Part shown: positions 1-9,446 of the stretch, piece by piece | How the letters are laid out: each line of letters opens with the position of its first letter | How positions within the stretch are numbered: the first letter of the stretch is position 1 | Notes under the pieces: generated by a model | Database searches by the model: none | Told to the model about the DNA's origin: nothing | The model's input: only the letters and a program-made list of their open reading frames with translations | Program-made: the position numbers and the translations under genes | Origin: an uncultured Burkholderiales bacterium | GTDB taxonomy: Bacteria > Pseudomonadota > Gammaproteobacteria > Burkholderiales > Burkholderiaceae_C | NCBI GenBank assembly: GCA_903892175.1 | Contig: CAITHK010000194.1 | Span: 1-34,235, forward strand | DNA length: 34,235 bases | Direction of reading: 5' to 3'

Positions 1-1018
1 GTTGACGCTGGGTTTTGCAGGCCTGTGGTTGCCCGATGTGTGGCTGGGCCTGCTGGGTCTGCCCGTGACGCCCGAAACCGTGCTGTCCATGGCCGCCCCG
101 TGTTTGGTGCTGGCGTACTTGGGGGCGACCTGCTTGAATTTGGGACTGCAATCATGGGGCACGCGACTGGGTGGCCACGCCGCGCAACAAAGCCGCATCG
201 TGGCCTGGCGCGAAGGCTTGGGTTTGCTGGGCGTGGTGCTGGCGTCGGCCTTGACCGCTGGGTTGGATGCCCAGGCGCTGGTGGTCGGGTTGACGTTGGC
301 GCTTGGGCTGGGCTGGTGGTTGTGGCGCGCAGCGCCGTTCCCCACTGACGCCCCTCAGCAGCGCCTCGCGGTATCGGACAGCGGGGCTTGGCCGCTGCAA
401 CGCCCAGCCTTTCGAGCACTGCTGCAAGTGTTTGTGCTCAATGGCATCGCCAGCGCTGTGCCCGCCACCTTGGTGATGTTTTTCATCCAAGACCAACTGC
501 AAGCGCCCAGCGGCTATGAAGCGCGCTACTTGGGGACCTACTTTGTGGCGGCGGCGGTCTCGCTCCCGCTGTGGCTGTGGGTGGTGCGCCGCGTGGGCTT
601 GTTGCGCGCCTGGGGCGTCGGCATGGTCTTGGCCATGGGCGTGTTCATGTGGACAGTGACTTTGCAGGCGGGGGACTTGCTTGGCTTTGGCGTGATTTGC
701 GCCTTGTCAGGTTTGGCGCTTGGCGCCGACCTGGTGGTGCCTGGGGCTTTGTTGACCGGGGTGATCCAACAAGCAGGTGACAGCGGCGCGCGCGAAGGCC
801 GCTATCTGGGGTGGTGGCAAGTGGCCACCAAGCTCAACCTGGCCGCGGCGGCGGGTCTGAGCTTGCCAGCCCTGCAAGTGCTGGGTTACACACCAGGGGC
901 GCACAATGCATCTGGTCTGTGGGCTTTGACGCTGGCTTACGGTGTGCTGCCCTGTGGGTTGAAATTTTTAGCCGCGTGGCGTCTGTGGACGCTGCGCCAT
1001 GTGTTGCAGGAGAACTGA
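1..1018 (+). CDS. MFS transporter, C-terminal part (cut by window edge)
   Basis: This is the C-terminal part of an integral inner-membrane carrier. About 338 codons are visible, rich in Leu, Ala, Gly, Val and Trp, with roughly eight hydrophobic segments broken by short Arg-containing loops such as VVRRVG. That pattern fits the major facilitator superfamily, closest in feel to the Na+/melibiose-symporter (GPH/MFS_2) branch. The frame is open to the left edge, so the true start lies outside the window; the TTG at position 2 is not a credible start. It ends two bases before the DUF3833 lipoprotein start, so the genes are almost certainly cotranscribed. The substrate cannot be read from the sequence. 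Because of its neighbours I infer a role in lipid or envelope stress rather than sugar uptake. Confidence 0.75.
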   Translation, partial: LTLGFAGLWLPDVWLGLLGLPVTPETVLSMAAPCLVLAYLGATCLNLGLQSWGTRLGGHAAQQSRIVAWREGLGLLGVVLASALTAGLDAQALVVGLTLALGLGWWLWRAAPFPTDAPQQRLAVSDSGAWPLQRPAFRALLQVFVLNGIASAVPATLVMFFIQDQLQAPSGYEARYLGTYFVAAAVSLPLWLWVVRRVGLLRAWGVGMVLAMGVFMWTVTLQAGDLLGFGVICALSGLALGADLVVPGALLTGVIQQAGDSGAREGRYLGWWQVATKLNLAAAAGLSLPALQVLGYTPGAHNASGLWALTLAYGVLPCGLKFLAAWRLWTLRHVLQEN

Positions 1019-1019
1019 C

Positions 1020-1568
1020 ATGATGAACCGACGAAAACTGTTGCTCAGTGGCACGGGGGCACTGGTGGGTGCCGCCAGCTTGGTGGGCTGCGCGGGCCCC
1101 AGCGTGGACGATTACGCCAACGAACGCCCTTTACTGGACTTGCGCGAGTATTTCAACGGCATGGTGGACGCCTGGGGCGTGTTCACCGACCGCAATGGCC
1201 AAGTGGTCAAGCGCTTCACCGTGGTGATGAACTGCCAATGGCAAGGTGACAGCGGCGTGCTGGACGAAGACTTTGTGTATTCGGACGGTACCCGTGACAA
1301 ACGCATTTGGCGTTTGCAGCATTTGGGCAACGGTGCCTACAGCGGCACTGCGGGTGATGTGGTGGGCGCGGCCCAGGGCCAAACCCGTGGCAACAGCTTT
1401 CGCTGGGGGTACACCTTGGCACTGCCCGTCGACGGTCAAGTCTGGCACGTGCAAATGGACGACTGGATGTACCTGATGAACCCCAAGGTCATGCTCAACA
1501 AAGCGCGCATGACCAAGTGGGGCCTGCATCTGGGTGACGTGACCTTGTCGTTCCAGCGCAGGGCTTGA
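1020..1568 (+). CDS. DUF3833 family lipoprotein
   Basis: A predicted secreted lipoprotein of 182 residues. The N-terminus has a twin Arg followed by a hydrophobic stretch and the lipobox LVGC, giving lipidated Cys24; the RR could also suit Tat export. The rest is a compact beta-rich domain with many Trp and Tyr, as in DUF3833, whose function is not established. I chose the ATG at 1020 because AGGAGA lies 6 bases upstream and the lipoprotein signal begins there; an upstream in-frame TTG at 999 is not needed. DUF3833 genes typically sit beside cyclopropane-synthase-like, DUF1365, DUF2878, SDR and SnoaL-like genes, consistent with the MFS gene before it and the SDR gene starting 1 base after it. 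Confidence 0.85.
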   Translation: MMNRRKLLLSGTGALVGAASLVGCAGPSVDDYANERPLLDLREYFNGMVDAWGVFTDRNGQVVKRFTVVMNCQWQGDSGVLDEDFVYSDGTRDKRIWRLQHLGNGAYSGTAGDVVGAAQGQTRGNSFRWGYTLALPVDGQVWHVQMDDWMYLMNPKVMLNKARMTKWGLHLGDVTLSFQRRA

Positions 1569-1569
1569 G

Positions 1570-2343
1570 ATGCAAGCGATGAATCCCCCCATCACCGATT
1601 GGTCCGGCCGCAGTGTGTGGCTGATTGGGGCGTCAAGCGGCATCGGTTTGGCCACTGCGCATGCGCTGCATGCGGCAGGTGCGCGCGTGGTGGTGTCGGC
1701 ACGCCAGGGCGAGTTGCTGGCGCAGTTTGTGCAAACCCATCCGGGTGCCCATGCGTTTGCCCTGGATGTGACCGACGCCCAAGCCATGCGGCACGTGGCC
1801 GAGCAGGTACAAGGGCTGCAAGGGCTGGATGTGGTGGTGTACTGCGCGGGTTACTACAAGTCGGTGCGCGCCACCGCGTATTCGCTGTCAGAAATGCTGC
1901 GCCACCAAGCGGTCAACTACACCGGGGCGCTGCACATGCTCGACGCCGTGTTGCCAAGCTTGCTGCACCAAGGTCATGGCCACCTGAGTTTGATTTCCAG
2001 CGTGGCCGGCTTCCGTGGTTTGCCACAGAGCCTGGCCTATGGCCCCACCAAGGCCGCGTTGACGCACTTGGCCGAGGCCCTCTACATGGACCTGGCTTCC
2101 CAAGGCCTTGGCGTGAGCGTGATCCACCCTGGCTTTGTCGCCACGCCTCTGACCGCACAAAACACCTTCAAGATGCCGGCCATGATCAGCCCCGAACAAG
2201 CCGCTCAGGCCATGCTGCAAGGCTGGGCCCATGGGCTGTTTGAGATCCACTTTCCCAAGCGCTTCACGCGTTGGCTCAAGCTGTTGCGTCTGTTGCCCTA
2301 CCGGTGGTACTTTGCCATCGTGCACCGCGCCACAGGCATGTGA
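1570..2343 (+). CDS. SDR family NAD(P)-dependent oxidoreductase
   Basis: A classical short-chain dehydrogenase/reductase of 257 residues. The cofactor motif GASSGIG is at residues 20-26, the NNAG-equivalent CAG at about 92-94, the structural Asn at 116, the catalytic Ser at 143/144, and the YxxxK pair is Tyr157 and Lys161. The C-terminal tail is basic and hydrophobic (RWLKLLRLLPYRWYF), suggesting membrane association, as in SDRs acting on lipids. The substrate is unknown. The start ATG at 1570 follows the lipoprotein stop by 1 base, and a second ATG lies 9 bases further on. It is cotranscribed with its neighbours and probably works with them on a lipid. Confidence 0.9.
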   Translation: MQAMNPPITDWSGRSVWLIGASSGIGLATAHALHAAGARVVVSARQGELLAQFVQTHPGAHAFALDVTDAQAMRHVAEQVQGLQGLDVVVYCAGYYKSVRATAYSLSEMLRHQAVNYTGALHMLDAVLPSLLHQGHGHLSLISSVAGFRGLPQSLAYGPTKAALTHLAEALYMDLASQGLGVSVIHPGFVATPLTAQNTFKMPAMISPEQAAQAMLQGWAHGLFEIHFPKRFTRWLKLLRLLPYRWYFAIVHRATGM

Positions 2344-2350
2344 GACGCCC

Positions 2351-2827
2351 ATGCCAGCCCCACAAACCACACCCGACACACCCGACACGCACGAAGCCGC
2401 CCTGGCACGCGTGGTGGCTTTTTTTGAACAGCTGCAACCCAGCGATGTGGCACAACTGGCTGATATTTACTGCCACAACGCCCAATTCAAAGACCCCTTC
2501 AATGAGGTGACGGGTGTGCCCGCCATTCAAGGGGTTTTTGAGCACATGTTCAAGACACTGCATGCGCCACGCTTTGTCGTCACACAGTCTGTCCAACAAG
2601 GCGCGCAATGTTGTGTGACCTGGGATTTCATCTTTGAGTTTCGCAACTTTGCGCGCGGTACAGCGCAGACCATCCGAGGCGCCAGTCATTTGGTACTGCG
2701 CGAAGAACACGGCACATGGCGCGTGGCCGTGCACCGCGACTACTGGGATGCCGCCGAAGAGCTTTACGAAAAATTACCCGGGGTGGGCGCAGTGATGCGC
2801 TGGCTCAAACGCCGCGCCAACGCCTGA
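2351..2827 (+). CDS. NTF2/SnoaL-like domain protein
   Basis: A 158-residue protein with the hallmarks of the NTF2-like/SnoaL cone fold: an N-terminal helix containing VVAFFEQL, then ADIYCHNAQFKDPFNEV, a beta-rich middle, and a terminal strand WRVAVHRDYWD. Members are ligand-binding or small enzymatic domains; the activity here is not known. The ATG at 2351 starts 8 bases after the SDR stop; earlier in-frame codons overlap the SDR gene and read as noise. It is the last gene of the MFS-DUF3833-SDR-SnoaL run. The same family occurs in sigma-E/ChrR-controlled lipid-modification clusters, which is the context I infer here. Confidence 0.85.
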   Translation: MPAPQTTPDTPDTHEAALARVVAFFEQLQPSDVAQLADIYCHNAQFKDPFNEVTGVPAIQGVFEHMFKTLHAPRFVVTQSVQQGAQCCVTWDFIFEFRNFARGTAQTIRGASHLVLREEHGTWRVAVHRDYWDAAEELYEKLPGVGAVMRWLKRRANA

Positions 2828-2852
2828 AAGAAAAAGGCCCGCGACTGCGGGC
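2826..2852 (-). terminator. Rho-independent terminator of the GST gene
   Basis: On the minus strand a 6-bp GC stem (GCCCGC / GCGGGC, 4-base loop, 2837-2852) is followed by a run of T residues (complement of the AAAAA at 2831-2835). It lies just after the GST stop codon. On the plus strand the T run is absent, so it serves mainly the minus-strand gene, although the stem may also end the SnoaL-like transcript. Confidence 0.8.
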
Positions 2853-2879
2853 ATGGGCTCGGGCCGCATCACGGCCTCA

Positions 2880-3494
2880 TCAAGACGGCAGCGTGTCTTG
2901 AAAACTTGGACGCAGTGCCAAGCGTTCGTACAAGGCGGCCAGACTGGGATGGTCACTGCGCCAATCGATGTAGGCAAAACGAAAATCCAAATAACCCAGA
3001 GCACAACCCACGGCGATGTCGGCCAAGCTCATGTGAATGCCCATGCAGTAGGTGCGCTCAGCCAAAGCACGTTCCATGGCTGTCAGGCTGTCGTCGATTT
3101 TCTTCATCTGACGCTCGATCCAAGCTTGGCTGCGTTCACCCTCGGCGCGTCCTGGCCAATGGGCTTCCAAGCGAGCCAAGATGGCTGCATCCAGCAAACC
3201 ATCGGCCAAGGCCTCCCAGGTTTTGACCTCGGCACGGTCCCGTCCACCGGAGGGAATGAGCTTGCCCACCGGGGACAAGGTGTCCACGTATTCCACGATG
3301 ACGCGCGAGTCAAACAGCGCCTCGCCACCCTCCATGATCAAACAAGGCACTTTGCCCAAGGGGTTGGCTTGTGTGATCTGCGTGTCGGCGGACCAGACGT
3401 CTTCAAGCAAAAACTGGTAATCCAGTTTTTTCTCAGCCATGACGATGCGCACTTTACGCACGTAAGGACTGGTGATGGCGCCGATGAGTTTCAT
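2880..3494 (-). CDS. Glutathione S-transferase family protein (YibF-like)
   Basis: A soluble GST of 204 residues. The N-terminal thioredoxin-like domain opens with MKLIGAITSPYVRKVRI and includes NPLGKVPCL (cis-Pro region) and the glutathione-contacting FDSRVIVEYVD. The all-helical C-terminal domain carries the N-capping-box region SLADIAVGCALGYLDFR. Sequence flavour matches E. coli YibF. I prefer the ATG at 3494 because the usual family N-terminus begins there; a TTG three codons upstream (3503) is the alternative. It is divergent from purB, followed by its own terminator, and probably monocistronic. The natural substrate is unknown. Confidence 0.9.
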   Translation of the reverse strand: MKLIGAITSPYVRKVRIVMAEKKLDYQFLLEDVWSADTQITQANPLGKVPCLIMEGGEALFDSRVIVEYVDTLSPVGKLIPSGGRDRAEVKTWEALADGLLDAAILARLEAHWPGRAEGERSQAWIERQMKKIDDSLTAMERALAERTYCMGIHMSLADIAVGCALGYLDFRFAYIDWRSDHPSLAALYERLALRPSFQDTLPS

Positions 3495-3620
3495 ACGTGG
3501 CAAAGTAATTTCGAAGCGCGAATTTTAACGAGGCTCTGATCACCCTTTGCCGCCCACACAAGTCAGCAGTCACGCAAAGCACCCTTGAGGCATTGATATC
3601 CCATCCAATCCCCCTGCACC

Positions 3621-5012
<1,392 letters not shown>

Positions 5013-5026
5013 GCGACGCACACCCC

Positions 5027-5587
5027 ATGGCCATCAAATCCACCATCTTCAAGGCGAACGTTCAGATCGCCGACATTGACCACGGCTACTACGCCGACCA
5101 CGCGCTCACCCTGGCGCGCCACCCGAGCGAAACCGACGAACGCATGATGGTTCGTCTGGTGGCGCTGTCACTGCAAGCCCACCAGTTGCAAGACATGTGC
5201 AACGGCGATGGCGTGCTGGGCTTTGGCGCCGGCTTATCCGACCCCAACGAACCCGACGTGATGCTGCGCGACTACACCGGCCGCACGCGGCTGTGGATCG
5301 AGGTCGGCCAGCCCGAAGAAAAACCACTGCTCAAAGCCTGCAGCAAAGCCGACCAGGTGATGCTGTACGTGTTCTCAAGCTCAGGTGAGGTGTGGTGGCG
5401 CACCATGCAGAACAAGCTCATCAAACCCAGCACCTTGCAGGTGTGGCGCATTCCAAGCGCGGCTTCGCAAGAGTTGGGCAAGCTGGCCGAGCGCAGCATG
5501 CAGTTGCAGGCCACGGTTCAAGAAGGCGTGGTGATGATGAGCAATGGCAAGACCACGGTCGACATCGAGTGCGAGCGCTGGAAATAA
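5027..5587 (+). CDS. yaeQ: YaeQ family protein
   Basis: A 186-residue protein of the YaeQ family (PD-(D/E)XK-nuclease-like fold). It starts MAIKSTIFKANVQIADID and keeps the diagnostic blocks HPSETDERMMVRLVAL, DPNEPDVMLRDYTGRT and LWIEVGQP, the last two giving the D...ExG core of the fold. E. coli YaeQ was reported as a high-copy suppressor of an rfaH defect, but its molecular activity is not known. The gene follows purB closely on the same strand and converges on the Cys-rich gene beyond. The 34-base gap after it shows no convincing terminator. Confidence 0.93.
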   Translation: MAIKSTIFKANVQIADIDHGYYADHALTLARHPSETDERMMVRLVALSLQAHQLQDMCNGDGVLGFGAGLSDPNEPDVMLRDYTGRTRLWIEVGQPEEKPLLKACSKADQVMLYVFSSSGEVWWRTMQNKLIKPSTLQVWRIPSAASQELGKLAERSMQLQATVQEGVVMMSNGKTTVDIECERWK

Positions 5588-5621
5588 ACCCTTTTTGTAA
5601 ATCAACCCCACGTGCATGGGC

Positions 5622-6050
5622 TCAAGGGGCTGCGCTTGCTCCTGTGTTTTCTGCCGCACGTTCAGCGTATTTGTTGAAGCGCCATGAAGTGCCGATGATG
5701 CGGATGCGCCGCCAGGTGCTGCGTTTGTCAGCGGGGGACATTTCGGTCCAGTACTGCACCTCGTCAAAGGTACGTCCACAACCTTTGCATTCCGGGTCAC
5801 CTTGGCTGGTCGAACAGATGGCGATGCAGGGCGTGTCTGGCGTGCTGTTGTACCAAGTCAACCACGCGTCGTAGGCCTGGGTGGGAAAGCCTTTCACGGC
5901 CGCCACGTCCTCGTGGTAGTAAACCATCAGGGCGTACACCTGCGCCAACGCACGAATTTCGGATGCCAGGGTGACACCATCGGGTGAGGGTTTTTTGTCG
6001 CGCCAGAAATTGATGGCCGCTTCAATGTCGGTGATGTGGATGCCTGACAT
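5622..6050 (-). CDS. DUF3717 + DUF1289 Cys-rich protein
   Basis: A 142-residue cytoplasmic protein with two parts. Residues 1-60 (IHITDIEAAINFWR... IRALAQVYALM) resemble DUF3717, a domain mainly seen in Burkholderiales. Residues 72-115 are a DUF1289 module: Cys75 and Cys79 (CIAIC), Cys88 and Cys91 (CKGC), then GRTFDEVQYW and a WRRI motif, a likely small metal-binding fold. No enzymatic function is established. It converges with yaeQ and is divergent from the holin-like gene, so it is probably transcribed alone. Confidence 0.85.
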   Translation of the reverse strand: MSGIHITDIEAAINFWRDKKPSPDGVTLASEIRALAQVYALMVYYHEDVAAVKGFPTQAYDAWLTWYNSTPDTPCIAICSTSQGDPECKGCGRTFDEVQYWTEMSPADKRSTWRRIRIIGTSWRFNKYAERAAENTGASAAP

Positions 6051-6110
6051 GGCGCTAGAGTTTGCTACCTAATAAACCGGGGCTGCGAGGGGTGTGGATG
6101 ATAGCCGGGA

Positions 6111-6119
6111 TGCTATGCT
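6111..6119 (+). promoter_or_regulatory. Possible extended -10 element before the holin-like gene
   Basis: TGCTATGCT fits an extended -10 (TGn followed by TATGCT) and ends 8 bases before the ATG at 6128. There is no Shine-Dalgarno sequence in the gap, so the transcript would be leaderless or nearly so. No clear -35 is visible, as is usual for extended -10 promoters. Confidence 0.35.
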
Positions 6120-6127
6120 GACTTGAC

Positions 6128-6487
6128 ATGAAGCTTATTTTTTCTTGGTTACTCCACGCGCTGTCGCTGTTGGCATTGACCCATCTCTACAGCGGGGTTG
6201 AAGTCACCGGCTTTGGTGCCGCCTTGGTGGCGGCCTTGGTCATTGGTCTGTTCAACTTGATCGTGCGGCCCATCTTGGTGGTACTGACTTTCCCAGTGAC
6301 GGTGGTCACGCTGGGTTTGTTTTTGTTTGTCATCAACGCCCTGATGTTTTGGGCGGTGGCGGGCATCTTGGACGGCTTCCAAGTGCAAGGCTTTGGTGCC
6401 GCGTTGCTGGGCTCTTTGGTTTATTCAGCTTTTGGCATCGTGATCGACTCAGCGCTCGAGCGCTTGTTCCCGCCGCAAACCCTCTAA
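6128..6487 (+). CDS. Phage-holin-like (YvlD/4_2 type) small membrane protein
   Basis: A 119-residue, almost entirely hydrophobic protein with about four membrane segments and the family landmarks ALVIGLFNLIVRPILVVLTFPVTVVTLGLF and a terminal GIVIDSALERLF. This is the phage holin 4_2 / YvlD family, which is common on bacterial chromosomes with no known lytic role, so I do not call it a phage gene. The last 39 bases overlap the 3' end of the convergent metalloprotease gene, and the shared region contains a 14-bp perfect palindrome. Confidence 0.85.
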   Translation: MKLIFSWLLHALSLLALTHLYSGVEVTGFGAALVAALVIGLFNLIVRPILVVLTFPVTVVTLGLFLFVINALMFWAVAGILDGFQVQGFGAALLGSLVYSAFGIVIDSALERLFPPQTL

Positions 6488-8050
6488 CTGGCGCAAGCGG
6501 GCATCGATGATCGACGCCTCCATGTGGCCGGCGCGGTCCAAGCGCCCCTCACGCGCTAAGCTCCTGGACAGCTCCTGGGCCGCTTTGAAACGGTCCACTG
6601 CGGCCGAGTAATCCAGCTCCATGGCACGCGCCTCGGCCTGAGCACGGATGGTGCGCAAACCATCGCCTTGCTGTTCATAGGCCGCGGCCAACAACTGCCA
6701 AGCCAATGCATCGCGCGGACGCAGGTTGAGCCAGAGCATCAGCTCTTGACTGGCGACTTTGGCTTGCGCCGGTTGCTGGGTGGCCAAACGACTCTGCGCC
6801 AGCAGCAAATGTCCTGCACGGTCATCCAAGGCCAACACACGGACTTTGGGCTCGATCACGCCCAGCGCCTGCGCTGTGTCTCCCATGGCCAAGGCAAATT
6901 CAACGCTGAGCAAGCGCACAGCGTACAGAGCAGGGGCTTCTAAATTAGCCAGCGCTTGCAAGCGTGCCAAGTGCTGTTTGGCGGACGACAACTCGCGCAG
7001 TTTTATATCGGCCAGGGTCGCGCCATACAACGCACCGGCTTGCTTGGCCTGCGATGCGGCAGCCAAGTTGTGGTCTGCGCCTTGCGCGCTGATGGCTCGC
7101 AACGCATCGACGCCCAGCCCCGTCAAAACTTGCGCGCGCGCAGCCATCATGGCGTGCACCGCACGCAAGGCCAGCGGCGGGCGAAGTGGCAGCAGCTGCT
7201 GGCGCGCTTGCGCATCGGCGATGCGCTCGTTGGTCATGGGGTGGCTGCGCAAGTAGGGAAAAGAGCCGTTGTCATTCAAACGCGCGGCTTGTTGCAATTT
7301 CTCAAACATGGTGACAAAGCCTTGTGGCTCAAAACCCGCGCCCGTCATGACCCCATAGCCGATGCGGTCGGCCTCACGCTCCATGTCGCGCGAAAAGTTC
7401 AACTGACTTTGCATGGCTGCGGCCGAGCCACCCACCATGACGGCGTTGGCAGCACTCATGCCGCTGGCCGAGGGTGTTCGGCTGGCAGCGAGCATGCCCA
7501 AGATCATGGCGGCCACCACCATCGGACCTTGCCGTCCTTGCTGGGCCATCATGCGGGCAATGTGGCGCTGGGTCACGTGGCTGAGTTCGTGCGCCAGCAC
7601 CGAGGCCAATTCATCGGGGCTGGCCACCGCAGAAATCAAACCCAAATGGACGCCCAAGTACCCGCCCGGTAATGCAAACGCATTGATGCTTCGGTCACGA
7701 ATCAGCGCCACTTGCCAAGCAAACTGTTGCTCCAACTCTGGGGTGAGTTCGCCGCGTTGCCTGGCCGAGTTCAACAGTTCTTGCCAGATGGACTGCAAGT
7801 AGTCCCCGAGCACGGGGTCGTCAAGGTAATCGGGGTCGCGGTAAATTTCGCGCGCAATGCTCTCGCCCAAACGCCGCTCAACGCCCAAGGCAAGCTCGGC
7901 GCCGTCGCCCAAATTGGGCAAGCGGGTCATCGCGCTTTGGGCTTGAACGGCGTTGAAGGGCAACGCCAAACTCATGCACAGGCTGAAGACGCCTACACGC
8001 CGCCAACCCACGCGGTAAAAAGAAGCAACAACAAAAGCGAATGAAAGCAT
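6449..8050 (-). CDS. Periplasmic M48 metalloprotease with TPR-like C-terminus (BepA-like)
   Basis: A secreted zinc metalloprotease of 533 residues. After an N-terminal signal sequence (hydrophobic VFSLCMSLALPFN, likely cleaved after AVQA near residue 37), the M48 domain carries the zinc motif HELSH (His154, Glu155, His158) and a third ligand Glu226 in MEREADRIG. The ALPGGYLGVHLGLI block before the active site is typical of BepA/YfgC, which degrades or helps assemble LptD in the outer membrane. The Ala-rich helical C-terminal half looks like TPR repeats. The exact start is uncertain: the ATG at 8050 lacks a good Shine-Dalgarno sequence. It is divergent from moaC. Confidence 0.88.
   Translation of the reverse strand: MLSFAFVVASFYRVGWRRVGVFSLCMSLALPFNAVQAQSAMTRLPNLGDGAELALGVERRLGESIAREIYRDPDYLDDPVLGDYLQSIWQELLNSARQRGELTPELEQQFAWQVALIRDRSINAFALPGGYLGVHLGLISAVASPDELASVLAHELSHVTQRHIARMMAQQGRQGPMVVAAMILGMLAASRTPSASGMSAANAVMVGGSAAAMQSQLNFSRDMEREADRIGYGVMTGAGFEPQGFVTMFEKLQQAARLNDNGSFPYLRSHPMTNERIADAQARQQLLPLRPPLALRAVHAMMAARAQVLTGLGVDALRAISAQGADHNLAAASQAKQAGALYGATLADIKLRELSSAKQHLARLQALANLEAPALYAVRLLSVEFALAMGDTAQALGVIEPKVRVLALDDRAGHLLLAQSRLATQQPAQAKVASQELMLWLNLRPRDALAWQLLAAAYEQQGDGLRTIRAQAEARAMELDYSAAVDRFKAAQELSRSLAREGRLDRAGHMEASIIDARLRQLEGLRREQALER
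6451..6464. repeat. 14-bp perfect palindrome within overlapping gene ends
   Basis: AGCGCTCGAGCGCT reads identically on both strands and lies inside the 39-bp tail-to-tail overlap. In the holin-like gene it encodes A-L-E-R near the C-terminus; on the opposite strand the same bases encode A-L-E-R just before the stop of the metalloprotease. Confidence 0.9.
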
Positions 8051-8117
8051 GGTCGCGGAGAGTGAAAGGCTGGGTCGTATGATGCGCGTGTCATGTTAAC
8101 CCCCAGTGAATTTGCCC

Positions 8118-8594
8118 ATGTCTACCCTCACACACTTTGACGGCCAAGGCCAAGCCCATATGGTCGATGTGGCCGACAAGGCCCACACGCACCGCGTGGG
8201 TGTGGCGGGGGGACGCATCCGCATGCTGCCTGCCACGTTTGCACTGGTTCAACACGGAACGGCCAAAAAAGGGGACGTGTTGGGCATCGCACGCATTGCC
8301 GGCATCCAAGCCGCCAAGAAAACGAGTGACCTGATTCCGTTGTGTCACCCGCTGGCTTTGACACGCGTCGCCGTGGCATTTGAACTGGATGAGACAACCC
8401 ACAGCATTGCCTGCATGGCCACGGTCGAAACGGTGGGTCAAACTGGCGTCGAGATGGAGGCATTGACTGCGGTGCAAGTGGCTTTACTCACGATCTACGA
8501 CATGTGCAAAGCGGTCGACCGGGGCATGACCATCACCGATGTGCGTTTGCTAGAGAAGCATGGCGGCAAGTCGGGGAGTTATGTCAGCGCCTGA
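8118..8594 (+). CDS. moaC: Cyclic pyranopterin monophosphate synthase
   Basis: MoaC converts the MoaA product 3',8-cyclo-7,8-dihydro-GTP into cyclic pyranopterin monophosphate, the first stable intermediate of molybdenum cofactor synthesis. The 158-residue length and conserved blocks match: [18 protein letters not shown], the [13 protein letters not shown] signature, [17 protein letters not shown], and [10 protein letters not shown] containing the catalytic Asp/Lys pair. I start at the ATG at 8118 (MSTLTHFD, family-like); a GTG at 8106 is possible. No other moa/moe gene is in the window, so it stands alone here. A candidate terminator follows. Confidence 0.96.
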   Translation: MSTLTHFDGQGQAHMVDVADKAHTHRVGVAGGRIRMLPATFALVQHGTAKKGDVLGIARIAGIQAAKKTSDLIPLCHPLALTRVAVAFELDETTHSIACMATVETVGQTGVEMEALTAVQVALLTIYDMCKAVDRGMTITDVRLLEKHGGKSGSYVSA

Positions 8595-8633
8595 TTTGGG
8601 CTTGGTGCTTTGATGGGGTTAGCGCTGCCCGAT

Positions 8634-8665
8634 GCATCACGTGATACGTCAAGTGATGCGTTTTT
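8634..8665 (+). terminator. Candidate terminator after moaC
   Basis: GCATCAC (8634-8640) pairs with GTGATGC (8653-8659) across a 12-base loop, and GTTTTT follows. It fits a Rho-independent terminator for moaC and runs into the 3' end of the convergent glycosyltransferase gene. The stem is only 7 bp, so confidence is moderate. Confidence 0.5.
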
Positions 8666-9446
8666 GCAAAATCTTGGCCCGCACAATGGCTGCATTCTTG
8701 GCGGCACTTTCTTGACTGGCGGTTGGGTGCCACAAGTGCAAGACCTCGGTGGCCCAACTGCCTGATTTGCGCACCACGCCGGCTTGCTGAAGGCGAAAGA
8801 CAAAGTCTGCGTCTTCGTGGCCCCAGCCCTCTAGCGATTCGTCAAAGCCGCGGATGTGCTGCACATCGTCTCGCCAAGCGCTCATGTTGCAGCCCTTGAT
8901 GCGGCTCCAGACGAATTTTTTGTACAAGCGTGTTGCCAGGTCCGGCAGCTTCAGTTTCAAGGGCAAGCACTTGTTCATTTGCCCCTGAAGACGCAGTCGC
9001 CAAGCCTGTCGACTGAAGACTGCGTAGTCCCACACACCAGCGGCACACAAGGTCTGGGTCAAGGCGGGTGCGAGCAAGATGCGGCTGCCGGTGACCATGA
9101 CGCCGACTTGAGCGAGGCGGCGGTGTTGGGTCATGAAGTCCGGTTGGACCAAACAGTCGCCGTCCAAAAAAACGAGGTAGTCCCCACGTGTGGCAGCGAT
9201 GGCTTGGTTGAGTATCTTGGCTTTGCGAAAGCCTGCATCGGGCTGCCACACATGCTGTAAGGGCACGGGAAAGTGCGACTGGTGACGCGCAATCAGATCG
9301 GCCGTGTCAGAGGTCGACCCGTCGTCGGCGATGACCACTTCAAAGTGCTTGTCTTGCTGTTGCGCCAAAGACTGCAAGCACAAGTCCAAGGCCTGCGGCC
9401 AGTTGTAGGTGGCCAAGACCACGGTGATCAATGCGGGGGTTGGCAT
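8649..9446 (-). CDS. Family-2 glycosyltransferase (galactosyltransferase-like)
   Basis: A 265-residue GT-A fold glycosyltransferase. It opens with ITVVLATYNWPQALDLCLQSL, followed by the nucleotide-binding VVIADDGSTSDTADLI, the DxD-type metal motif FLDGDCLVQP, and a C-terminal block GWGHEDADFVFRL resembling the galactosyltransferase C-domain seen in chondroitin-polymerase-type GT2 enzymes. The ATG at 9446 has AGAGG upstream and overlaps the preceding gene by 19 bases, which indicates translational coupling. Last gene of the pilA-pglL-GT-GT run. I infer that it helps build the oligosaccharide moved to pilin or to LPS core; donor and acceptor are unknown. Confidence 0.88.
   Translation of the reverse strand: MPTPALITVVLATYNWPQALDLCLQSLAQQQDKHFEVVIADDGSTSDTADLIARHQSHFPVPLQHVWQPDAGFRKAKILNQAIAATRGDYLVFLDGDCLVQPDFMTQHRRLAQVGVMVTGSRILLAPALTQTLCAAGVWDYAVFSRQAWRLRLQGQMNKCLPLKLKLPDLATRLYKKFVWSRIKGCNMSAWRDDVQHIRGFDESLEGWGHEDADFVFRLQQAGVVRKSGSWATEVLHLWHPTASQESAAKNAAIVRAKILQKRIT

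Noticed and set aside
6128-6487. Holin-like gene as evidence of a prophage
   Set aside because: The YvlD/holin_4_2 family is common on chromosomes and no other phage gene is nearby.
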